DNA of 64,000 nucleotides from Antedon bifida (lineage: Eukaryota; Echinodermata; Crinoidea; Comatulida; Antedonidae), in NCBI GenBank assembly GCA_963402885.1, contig OY727099.1, positions 17,813,001 to 17,877,000 of the forward strand, in the 5' to 3' direction. This document shows, piece after piece, positions 1-10,800 of this stretch. The position numbers and the translations under genes were made by a program. Every line of letters begins with the position of its first letter. The stretch's first letter is position 1. The notes beneath the pieces are model-generated. The model was not told the origin of the DNA. It did no database searches and saw only the letters and a program-made list of their open reading frames with translations.

Positions 1-110
1 CTGTGCCTATCTTACCTGAATAAACCAAAATTAGCCAGTGTAACAACGGACTATGTACTACTAGTCAGCGGTGATATTGGTGCCATATTATTAGTGGAAA
101 TGGTACTGTG

Positions 111-227
111 TGTTATGTTCTGTTTTACCTCAACACATGAGACAGACATGCAACTCACACAGGGGCCATTTTGTGTAACCTTTATTAACACTTGCCATAG
201 AGGGCAGCATAACTCAAATACAATACA
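111..227 (-). repeat. 3' LTR of the Gypsy element
   Basis: 117 bp, matching 4644-4760 at all but two positions. Ends are TG and CA. It is the downstream LTR for the minus-strand coding frame, with the polypurine tract adjoining at about 230-247. The CTGTG duplication lies immediately outside at 106-110. Confidence 0.92.
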
Positions 228-470
228 TAACATCTTCCTTTTTTTCAAAATAGCAAAACCTTACTTCTGGTTCACTAATAAACTCTTATGGAAACAATAA
301 CTATAAACTCTACATTTTCATTGATTATGTTAATTAATCCAATCAATTTCAATCACTATAAATATAACTTTTCTTCTCCAACATATTTACAAAAAATCAA
401 CTATCCTTGTTTTAATCATAGATCAATTAACTCTACTATACACTATATGATTTCTAACTGTATTCAATCT

Positions 471-3400
471 CTACTCATAATAATCTTTATAATGTGATGG
501 TTTGTGTATTTGTCGGCCTCTTTTAGTCACATATTCATGAGGTTGAATGATTGGTGTTTTTAAGTTGCTATCATTATTTCGGTATGATGATTTGTATTTT
601 TGTGAATTAGAATTATGTAATTGTTGTTGATTGTTATCTTCTCTTGTTTTGAGTAAATCTCGTCTATTTCGTCTGTATATTCTTCCTGATTGTGTTTTAA
701 CTGTATAAGACCGTGGTTGATGTGGTTGTTTGTTCTGCGGTAAAACTTCTGCTTTTTTCCATGTTTTTTCCTGTGTTCTTATTCGTACTGTATCTCCTTC
801 TGTAAGTGGTCTTAAATCTGCTGATCATTGATCACAATATTGTTTCGCTGTTTCTCTGTGAATGTTTAGTCGTGCTTGAACTGTTGATGTTTTTTTGATT
901 TCTGGTTCGAGTAGTGCTTTTGCTGTTGGTAGTCTTGTTCTTGTTCGTCTTCCAAATAATCTTTGTGCTGGTGATCCAATGTCTTTGTCTCTTGGCGTAT
1001 TTCTTAAGTTTAGTAATGCCAGATATATGTTCTCATTGTTGTCAATGCATTTCTTCATGATTCGCTTCACTGTTTGTACAGCTCGCTCAGCCATTCCATT
1101 ACTTTGTGGATACAAAGGGCTTGATGTACAATGTTGGAAATTCCATTTCTCAGAAAACTTAACAAATTCATGAGAATTGAACTGAGGACCATTGTCCGAT
1201 ATTACTTTTTCAGGAATTCCATGCACTGAAAATATTTTGCTCAATTTTCTTATTGCTGTTTGGCTTGTAGAATCTGGCTCTAATCGTTCAATTTCAATAA
1301 ACTCTGAGTAGTAATCTACTACAATGATAAATGATGTTCCTGAATATTCAAACAAGTCTGTTGCTACTACTGTCCATGGTTATTGTGGTACTTCACTTGG
1401 TTGCATTGGCTCTTTTGGTTGATAATTTCTGTTTTCCTGACAAGTGTCACATCGTGAAACGTTATCTTCAATTTGTTTATTCATCCCTATCCAGAAAAGT
1501 ATATCCCTTGCTAATTGTTTGCATTTCACTTTTCCTAAATGACTCTGATGTATAATTTCTAGCATTTCTTTTTGCTTACTCTTTGGTACTACTACTCTAT
1601 CTCCTTTAAACACTATCCCTTCTACAACTGATAATTCCTCTTGAAATTCAAAGTATGGTCTTACTTCTGCTTCTGTTCTCCATTTAGTTTGTGGCCATCC
1701 TTTTTGTATTGTTTCTATTACTTTTCTTAATGCTGAATCATTTGCTGTTGCTTCCTTAATTTCGTTGATTTTTGCATCACTAAATGATGAAACGCTTTTG
1801 ATTTCGTTCGCACATACTAAAAATCCTTGTTGATCATCTACTAATCCTGGATAAGTATCTGATACAAATGCTCTACTAAGTGCATCCGCTACAGGTATGT
1901 CCTTTCCTGACTTTCCAATCAGTTTAAATGAGTATTGTTGTAATCTTAACACCATCTTCTGTAATCTTAATGGAATCTGATGCAATGGTTTCTCAAATAT
2001 TCTCACTAACGGCATGTGATCTGTCTCAACAATAATATCACTTCTCCCATATACATAAGTATGAAATTTTCTAAATGCAAATACTATCGCCAACAGTTCT
2101 TTTTCAATTTGAGCATATGCATATTCTGTTGTGGTTAGTGCCTTAGATGCATAAGTTACTGGACTTCCATTTTGCATTAATACAGCTCCTAATCCGGACT
2201 GCGAAGCATCACATGATATAATCATAGGGTCTGATAGGCTGTAGTACTTTAGTACTGGCGCTGAACTCATTAGTTCTTTTAATTTCTCAAATGCTTGTTG
2301 ATGTTTTTCTTCCCAACTAAATACAAAATTTGGTTCATTGCTACTCTTTACCAACTGTCTCAGTGGTTCTGTAATTGATGACAGGTTTGGAATGAATTTA
2401 CATGTATAAGTTACCATTCCAAGCAGTGTTTGAATTTCTGCAACGCTTTTTGGTTTCGGCATTTGTGCGACTGCTTTCACTTTTTCTTGCGATATTCTTA
2501 CTCCTTTGTCAGTAAGTACATGTCCAATGTATTCAACTTCTGTAGTACACAGCTTTGTTTTATTCAGGTTAAGTTTCAAATTCTTTTCTCTGCATCGGTT
2601 CAAGACTGTTTCTAACCGTTGGTTATGTATTTCTATTGTTGATCCATGTATCAATATATCGTCCATTATAGTCTCTACTCCTTCGATGTCTCCAAACATT
2701 TCATTCATTGCTCGTTGGTACAATTCTGGGGCTGTCGAAATACCCATAGGCAATCTAAGATACTTATATCTACCGAAGGGTGTATTAAATGCTGTAAGTA
2801 ATGTACTATCTTCATCTAATTTTAACTGAAAATAACCCATGTTTGCATCAAGTACAGTAAAGAATTTGGATCCATTTGTTCTAGTTAATACATCTTCTAT
2901 TGTAGTCATTGGATGATATTCCCTTAGTAATGCTTTGTTTAGATCTTTTGGGTATATTGTAATTCTTAAGTCTTTTTCTGAGTTTTTCTTATGTACTACA
3001 TGTAAGCTACTACACCATGGAGTTGGTGTCCCAATTGGTATTTTCTTAATTATTCCTGCCTTTTCTAATTGTTCTAATTTAATTTTGGTTGGCTCTCTTA
3101 ATGCCGCTGGCAAATGGCGCGGAGAATGAGCCACTGGTTTACATGTCGGATCTACTTTGAGAGAATATACTCCTGGTACATTACCTATGCCAACTGTAAC
3201 ATCCTTATATTTCTCATAGATTTTGTTTGAACTTTGACTCTTATTTTCATTTAGGTTAATTTCATTAACTCTTCTTATGAGGTTTAATCTAACACTATCT
3301 TTACCAGATAACACATTAGGTACTTGGCTTTCTATTACTTCACAAACAATCGTATACATTTTATGATTGCTTTTTACAGGAATGCTAACCTTGCCTATTG

Positions 3401-4601
3401 GCTTAATAGATGCTCCACCATATCCATGTATGACAATATTTGTTTTCTCTAATTTAGGCATACTCTTCATATTGTTATATGTTGTTTTTGTAATTACGGA
3501 ACATTCCGCTGCTGTATCAATCTTAAACATTATTGTATCATTTTGATCGGTTTTGAATTCAACCATCCATTCATTATTGTTACACTTATCATCATTAAAA
3601 TGTGCAAATAAATCCAAATCTGTAAAGTTGATATCCTCAACATCATTATAACTTTCATTTACATCATCATTGTGTACATTATCTTGTAATTCATTACACA
3701 AAACATTTTTTCTTATTCTACAACATCTAGCATAGTGTCCAACCTTATTACAGTGTCTACATACTTGTCCATACGCTGGGCAGTTTCTTTTGCTGTGCTG
3801 ATTACCACATTTTTGACAAGTAAATGGTTGTCTTCCATAATTAGCATGCGAATAATTTTGCTGTGGACCTTGTGGTAAGTCACGTTGGAAGGTGCGTTGA
3901 ACTGTGTGTCTACCTCGTCCTCGTGATCTATGTCGTTGCTGATCGTTACTTCGTTGGTACGCTCTTCCTCTACTACTTGTTGTAGGTCTGTGGTGTCCAA
4001 ATGTATGTGAATCAACACGAGCTTCGATTGTGGTACCTATACCATTACTAATATTGTGTTTTGTACTGCACAGTTTCTTATTTTCCTTAGCTTGTTCAAA
4101 TGCCATGCTTTTCTTTACAATATCATCTAGCGAAAGATCATCATCCCATAATTTTTCTCGTAATTTTTCATCACGTACTCCATTTGATATTTGTATTGCA
4201 ATTTGTCTATCTTCTAACTCTCCAAACTCACAATGTTTGGCTAATTCTCTAATTTCAGTTATATAGTCAGCTAGTGACTCTGATTCTTCCTGCATCCTAT
4301 TTTGGAAATTTGTGACATATTTCTTAATTAGCTTTTTTGGTTCAAAGTATCCATCAAACTTAGCCAATACAGTATTCAAATTATCTTTGCTCTGTCCAGC
4401 TTCAAAAATGAAATTGTTGTATACCTTAATGTATTCTTTTCCCATCATGCACAATAGCATTGCGACTTTCCTACTACCTGTTGCTGTTGCCTTGTTCGTG
4501 GCTGTCAAATACAGGTCAAAATTTTGTTTCCATTCGGCCCATGCTGTAGCTGTATTTTCATTTGGGTTCACTCTAAATTGTTCTGGGGGTTTAAACTCCA
4601 T
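471..4601 (-). pseudogene. Gag-Pol polyprotein of the Gypsy element, interrupted by two in-frame stops
   Basis: Encodes retrotransposon structural and replication proteins. The first 1,073 codons (4601 down to the TAA at 1380-1382) read in order: a gag capsid-like region (about residues 1-180), an RG-rich linker, two CCHC zinc knuckles (262-274 and 281-294), an aspartic protease with DTAA at 362-365, reverse transcriptase (about 505-695, catalytic VLDA near 583-586 and MDD at 646-648), RNase H (about 795-910) and the integrase HHCC zinc finger (H1018, H1021, C1051, C1054). The same frame resumes after the stop with the integrase DDE core (SDNGPQF and the NGMAERAV glutamate region), meets a TGA at 825-827, and then runs open to a TAG at 471-473. 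No frameshift is seen, only two nonsense codons. The protease has DTAA where DTGA is usual, and a Tyr sits where an Asp is common in the RT fingers (ITIYPKDLN). Confidence 0.92.
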
Positions 4602-4630
4602 ATCTATTACTTTAGTTTAAACAAATGTAT

Positions 4631-4643
4631 CCTTCTGACACCA
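4631..4643 (-). promoter_or_regulatory. Primer-binding site (tRNA-Leu-like)
   Basis: Directly abuts the 5' LTR. The minus strand reads TGGTGTCAGAAGG, the complement of a tRNA 3' end with CCA. From memory, tRNA-Leu ends in CTGACA before CCA, which fits. Sea urchin SURL elements are reported to use leucine tRNA. Confidence 0.7.
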
Positions 4644-4760
4644 TGTTATGTTCTGTTTTACCTCAACACGTGAGACAGACATGCAACTCACACAGGGGCC
4701 ATTTTGTGTAACCTTTATTAACACTTGCCATAGAGGGCAGCATAACTCAAATACAAAACA
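4644..4760 (-). repeat. 5' LTR of the Gypsy element
   Basis: 117-bp copy of 111-227, upstream of gag-pol on the minus strand. It is followed outward by CTGTG at 4761-4765. At 117 bp it is very short for a Gypsy LTR, so promoter and polyadenylation signals must be compact. Confidence 0.92.
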
Positions 4761-4765
4761 CTGTG

Positions 4766-5151
4766 AAGTGTGGACTGTTATCCTAAGCAGGGATGTCATA
4801 AAAAAAACGCCCATGAAGTACATTAGCGACCGTACACACTTGATACATATTTGCCGGTTGTTGTTGTCTGAGGAGTTGTACGACATCCGGATAGCGGCCC
4901 TGACCCAATTTAGTGATTGTCGATTTTGCGGCCAGTCAATGTAAGACCACGGATAGATAGATGTACGTTTCATATACGTTAAGAATACACTAGCGTAGTC
5001 CATACGCCAAGCACGTCAAGAAATGTTGTAAATGCACACAATTTATCAACCTATGACCTAGACTACATTATAAATAGGTCAACATATACACGTTCCTTGT
5101 AAATTACTCATACGCCAAGATACTCCAGTGTACACAAAATGTGTTTTAAAC
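4766..5151. other. MAO intron sequence, no feature recognised
   Basis: Unique-looking sequence between the Gypsy element and the first TTAA-flanked MITE. Short open frames here show no recognisable protein similarity. Confidence 0.5.
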
Positions 5152-5700
5152 TTAAAGATGTATTGTCCCTTTAAACACAAAAAAATGAAGGTCAAAATAT
5201 TCTAAATTTAAATTGGCCATATCAAAATAATATTAAAGTTATTCACTTTAAGTCGAAAATTTGAGCCAAAAACAAGAAGTTTACGTAATTAACAGGTAAA
5301 TTAATTTGATTACATTTCGTCTGGAAAATCATCGCGAGCGAAAGTAAACAAAGATTTCAAACCACGAGTATGCATTATGCATATGCTAATTAAGATTGTT
5401 TACAACTTGTCATGGTTGAGAAGGTGTTTTCACACAGACCGCAAGGAAGTTTTATGATTATGCATACAGAGTAGCCAAACAAGCGCGTTGCATTATGAGA
5501 TATGTTTTGATCGAAAACTTTGACTGGAAGTCAAAGTTATTTTTTAAACAAAAAAACGTCTGTATTTCAGTTAAATGATTTTTTTTTTTCGACTAATTTT
5601 TGGTGAAAGTTAATAACTATTATGATACTTCAAAATGACCCACTTTTTTTCGAAATATTTTATTTTTTTGGAATTAGACAAAGGGACAATACATCTTTAA
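5152..5700. mobile_element. TTAA-flanked MITE with 17-bp terminal inverted repeats
   Basis: The left end reads AGATGTATTGTCCCTTT from 5156 and its exact reverse complement ends at 5696. TTAA sits directly outside both ends (5152-5155 and 5697-5700). The 541-bp interior is AT-rich with no coding frame. The TTAA target points to a piggyBac-type or similar transposase supplied in trans, although the terminal bases are not the usual piggyBac CCC. Confidence 0.75.
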
Positions 5701-7868
5701 GATTAACTTGTCTCAAACTTATTTCCAATTTATAGTGACAACTCCTAAAGTAAAGAACATATCTCTCTTATTTAGCTACCGTATGGACAGAGCGTTTAAT
5801 TATTTGTAACTAGTATCTGTCAGTGTACTTCATACATGGGAGGATAAAAGATGGCAGAACCTTCAGGTCTTTCCTCGAAGCGCATCGTCATTATTCGATC
5901 GCTACTATATAACCCTCCAATGCTGAAGATCCCTCAGGAAATGATAACAGGGTATAAGGATCCTGGATGGATAGAACTGACGACGACGAGGGGTGCTTGT
6001 AGGATCGCTGAAAAGTGCTCAGTACCCTCCGGCACTACAGAGGTTATCTTCGTATTATAAATATGGGGAATCTTGCAGCCTAACTGATTCAGAATTTCGC
6101 ACATGTGGACGACACATACAAGAACCTTCTCCTCTCCTATGGCCCCTTTATGTCGAGTGTGCATTCTTTTTCTAATATTTTTGTTTAATAGGCATCCAGT
6201 GTTGAATTTGAAACCTCCAATGAATTCCATGGTATACCTCAAAAAGTCTAAATAATACCAAATAATATTACATTGTTTGATTTTGCATCTTTCAGTTTTA
6301 CAACTGTGCAATTAGGACTCTCACAAACCTACTCCAATGAACATATTGTGTCTTAGTGATCAAATTTAGCTTCAAACCATAGGGCTGTATCAAGATCAGA
6401 TTGAATAGTTGAGGGCAGGTTGTGATATTTAAAGATGTCTTGTAATAAATTACAATGTCACCACCTTTTCCTGTTTCAAATTTTGTATCTCTTATAATTG
6501 TATGATACTTTTTAATCGTTATTTTGCCATCAGTAATTTTTTCATTCTACCAGGCTTCAACAATTGCAATTATGACATGAGGTTTTTTTTTTTAATTTCT
6601 GGGAGCAATTAATTTCTTTTATTGGTTAGATAAATTTCAAACCACAGTCTAAACTTATCATTTTTTCCAGTGTTAGTCCGACACATCTGTGTTTCAAAAT
6701 GTCAAATTAATATACGACAGTATCATGAATTTCTATAGTTTAAATATAAAATAAATAAAAATCAAAAATGTATTTCTTCTTCTTTGTTCTTGGGATGTAT
6801 TTTTAATTAATCTTGGGATTTATTACGGAGGGCGGCAAAAATTGGATTTAAAGCTCAGGTACAGGCATGAATTTTAACCATAATATCTGGTTAATTGTAC
6901 ATAAATCAAATATCTGTAATAGAAATCTAGACGAAAAAACATTAATATCCCTTAAAATGGTCAAATACAAAATTTGACAAAATTCTGGTATGAAAACCAG
7001 GAAGCCTTTTTTTCAGTAGTTAGGTAGTTTAGCCTAATGTAATAAAATGTCTGGTGACTCCCTAGAAGGTAAAAAAAAGATGGTGGATATAGAGTGGATA
7101 ATTTTTGCTATAGCATAAAAATGAAACGCTGAAGTTGAATAAAAATACCAGACACGTAAAATTCAAGTTATATTACCCATATTTAGTCATCTGATAAGAT
7201 TTTTTACCATGCCGTTTATTTTTCATAGCTTTTTAAAAATGCCTCTCTATTTACAGTTGTGTACAAAAGAATAGAGATTTTGCTGTGTAATTTGAACTGA
7301 TAAGAAAGTGCTTATTTTCAACAAGATTGTGTAACACAAATAAAATCCCAAAAATGATGAAACATAGGACAAACTATAGATCGATAATTATTGGAATATA
7401 TGATCAATAGAAATTTTTTGCCCGCACCTGGCCTTTAACAATTCGGTCATTGTTACTAAATCCGTTTCTCCCTAAGTATCCCCTCTAATAACTTCTTGCC
7501 AAGTTCTCTATGTTCAAAATGCATTCATATTAAAACATTTTCTGTCAATCTTTGCCGATATCCTTGATTGATAGCGTGTGGTGTTGCTACGAAACTTCCA
7601 ATATACAGGTAAGCCGCAGACTTTGCTATCTGCACTAAGTTAAAAGAAGACTGGTTTATATTTACGATGAACTTTTTTTTTTACACAATTATAAATGGCT
7701 ATGCTGTTTTTATTAATACTAACTGTTCTTTAAGAATATGCCGATGTTGGGAGTATCACAAATTATGTTTCTATTATCTCTCTTGAAATATGTCTCAGTG
7801 TAATATATAATATCCATAATTGTTATCTACTGTACTTGGAAAATATTAATTTAATTTTTTTCTGGTAG
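5701..7868. other. MAO intron (upstream of exon 10), no gene recognised
   Basis: AT-rich intronic sequence. I looked here for the preceding MAO exon, which should end in GG before a GT donor and encode the YTLDD-type segment, and did not find it. Open frames at 5851-6060 and 5934-6311 have no recognisable homology. Confidence 0.5.
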
Positions 7869-10800
7869 GTTCATAACTGCTAACAAAGCTAGAGAATTCT
7901 GTGCACTAACTAAGGATCAAAGGTAAGCTTAGTTATATCTCATCTTTGCTTTACATACATAAACCAAATAGGTATAGGACCATTTGATCCATCACACAGC
8001 TTGCTAACTAGTTTTCGCGCTGCGGCTTTATCCAGCTATATTCCCAGAGGACTACTCATCAAGCGGAAGCTATAATTCTGGAGGCTGACAGTTTTGGAAT
8101 TTTGTAAACTTGGACGGGTCATGCTCAAATTACAAACCCCAAAGTACGTCTGGGAGAAGAGAGTATGAAACCATTTGCTGATAATACAGTATTTGAGATG
8201 CATGTAGACGGTAATCTGTAAAATCTTTTTCAATAAATAATGACTTCGTTCTTGCTGTCAACCTAGGCCGGGTATTATAATAATTCACTGTCAAATAATC
8301 GAAACTTTATTTTGGCTGTCAACCTATAGGCTGGTATTTTTACAATGCCCTTTGCAAAAAAGCATTATATGATAAGGATATACAGATCATATACTGTTTA
8401 CATTATTTCCACTCTGTTGCTTCACAAAGAGTTGGCGTCGTATACGTTTATCATACGGATGTATACTTTGTTTATTCATGATAAAAAATACTGTATACGG
8501 GACAGTATACGAATCGTATACAAACTATATCCCATTTATAAATTATTTAAAAATTGGCGCTGACGCTTCCCAAATGTTTACAGACAAACAATATCTCATA
8601 TAAACCAATAATTATAGCTTACATAAAATAAAATCATATTATTTGTGGAATAAAAGTAAAGTCCATAAACTGAATTATTTAGTATGTAACACAGCAAAAT
8701 GTCCATGCCAAGTTAACTCATTCTCATGCAGCTCATGTTACACACCACGTGCAAGCTTTGGGCGCTCATATTACATCATTTATGTTAAGTGATCCGTGAA
8801 GTGTGTTGTGAGTATGTCGGATCGTTACCGAAGTGGGGTTTTTGGGGTTTACTCATTTCTGCTAAATGTTAACATGTGCTCTAACCAAGAAATACAGTGT
8901 GAATGGTGTAAAAAGTGTATGGTTTTGTTGTTAAAATCGGTCCACATTATAAACAATGAGAAACGTTCCTACAGCTCAGTTCCCGCTCAGTCTTGAAAAT
9001 TAACAGCGTTGTTTTACTTCAAAGAGATCCTGCAAATGTCTAAGGGTCTGTTTCTGCTGCATAACGCAATTTAACCGGTTATTTTAAAATAGATTAAAAA
9101 TAGATAACAATAACAAGACCGCATTTCTGCTCAATTTGTGCTCCGAAATAACCGGTTAAATCTATGGGTGGTCGTCGAGCAAAACGTCATCATTACCCAA
9201 AATGCAATACACTCAGACGGAAGTAGTAAGTTGGCTGTTTGTTTACATCGACGTCAGTACACACGTGTGTGATATCGCCGAACATCTCAAACATGTTAAC
9301 ATAATAAAATGTTGTCTCCAGGTCTACAAGTTTTGTTTTTTGTAAAGCCTACTTACCATCACTAATAAAATTAATTCTCGTGCCGCCTTCAATAAACATG
9401 GGGAGGGTCGTGCAGCGCCCGATCGCCTAGGATAATTATTATCTAGCCTAACTCCTCAAAAAGGCGATGTCATACGGCCCTTCCCACGTGAACGACTGTT
9501 GTCTTTCGCGAGCGCGGTACTACTAAACACCAAACGGAAACAAAAACGAGACTCAGAATGTTGCAATACCTACCAAACGAGAGTATATAATTGTTAATTA
9601 ATTATGAAAACCCAACTTTTATAGCAAAAATCGTCCGAAATTATGTTAAAAACGATGAGTTTAGCCGCAAAAACTTAAATCAAACGAGTGTATCCAAGTC
9701 ATAGAATATCGCACGCACATAGTGCCTTTAATAGAATAATGAGTGTTGAACATTATTTCGTATATTTATGTACTAACATAAATAATAGCACATTTCTATG
9801 CTTAATAAAATCATATTTAATATATTATCAAAGGCTCTGATAACCTTTGTTTTCGGTCGATGTGATGTTTTTCTAAAAAATGATGATGTAACCCAACTTT
9901 TATAGCAAAAATCGTCCGAAATTATGTTAAAAACGAGTTATAGTTTTCCTCGTGGAATATATATATATATAGTTTATTTTATATCATTGTTGTTACTTTG
10001 GGAGTACGGAACCTGAACTCTTGTTATAGTGATTAGGTTCACTTTTAGGTTCCTGCCTACTCCCTTAGTTTCTGTGTTTTTGTTTGTTTGTAACTGGTTT
10101 TTGGCAATAAATAATAATAATAATAATAATGTAAAACGATCAAAGTAAGATTGTTCATTGTTCTCATATTAAAGGCACTAAGGGCGTGCCATAAATACGC
10201 TCGTTTGGTTTCAGTTTTTGTTGCTAAATTCATCGTTTTTAACATAAATTCGGACGATTTTTGCTATAAAATTTGGGTTTTCATAATTAATAAACCATTA
10301 TCTATTCTCGTTTGGTAGGTATTTGCAACATTCTGAGTCCCTTTTGTTTCCGTTTTGGTATTTTATAGGACCATACCCTTCACGAGCGTTTATTAAGAGC
10401 CATTGTCTGTAAAAATCAAAGATTTGGTGGCAGATGCAAAAAAATGGATTTCTCTCAAATTTTTACCATGAATAGACATTTCAATAAAAAGCATATCTAC
10501 AACATTCATTTTAATTTTTAGCCTCCGTTGCCATGACAACGGTCAATTATCCAAATTTTGATGTTTTTGCCATTTTTCACAGATTTTCTATAGTGAAAAA
10601 GTACAAACTTGTATACTTATTTTAACCAAAAATACTTACAGTATACAGTTTTTGTTTATAGCAGTGTAAACAACATGTATTGAGTTCCATTTAATGTAGA
10701 AAAAAAAAATTTACAAATTGGAGTTTGGTTGATACCATTATTTTAAAAAGGGGTGTTTTTAAAAAATATTTTTTTTATAAAAGTATACCTCATAAACATA

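Larger units (their letters stand above)
111..4760 (-). mobile_element. Ty3/Gypsy (Mag/SURL-like) LTR retrotransposon, near-intact but coding-defective
   Basis: A complete element in antisense orientation inside a MAO intron. Two 117-bp direct repeats (111-227 and 4644-4760), TG...CA on either strand, bound it. They differ at two positions that I can see. The same 5 bp, CTGTG, flanks both sides (106-110 and 4761-4765), which is a target-site duplication. Next to the 5' LTR on the minus strand is a primer-binding site (4631-4643, TGGTGTCAGAAGG) that fits the 3' end of a tRNA-Leu plus CCA. A purine-rich tract (minus strand of about 230-247) precedes the 3' LTR. One reading frame encodes gag, protease, reverse transcriptase, RNase H and integrase. 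The single fused gag-pol frame and leucine-type primer site suit the Mag/SURL lineage. LTR similarity of about 98% indicates a recent insertion. Confidence 0.93.

Noticed and set aside
2430..3129. Plus-strand ORFs opposite gag-pol
   Set aside because: Shadows of the minus-strand retroelement frame.
4617..5003. 128-residue minus-strand ORF across the 5' LTR
   Set aside because: Its sequence is mostly LTR translated and repeats in the other LTR; no homology.
5851..6311. Possible exon encoding MAEPSGLSSKR
   Set aside because: No similarity to MAO or any family I know, and no matching splice phase with exon 10.
7590..7613. Candidate MAO exon ending AATATACAG before GTAAGC
   Set aside because: Exon 10 needs a preceding exon ending in GG to complete a glycine codon, and the translation does not resemble MAO.
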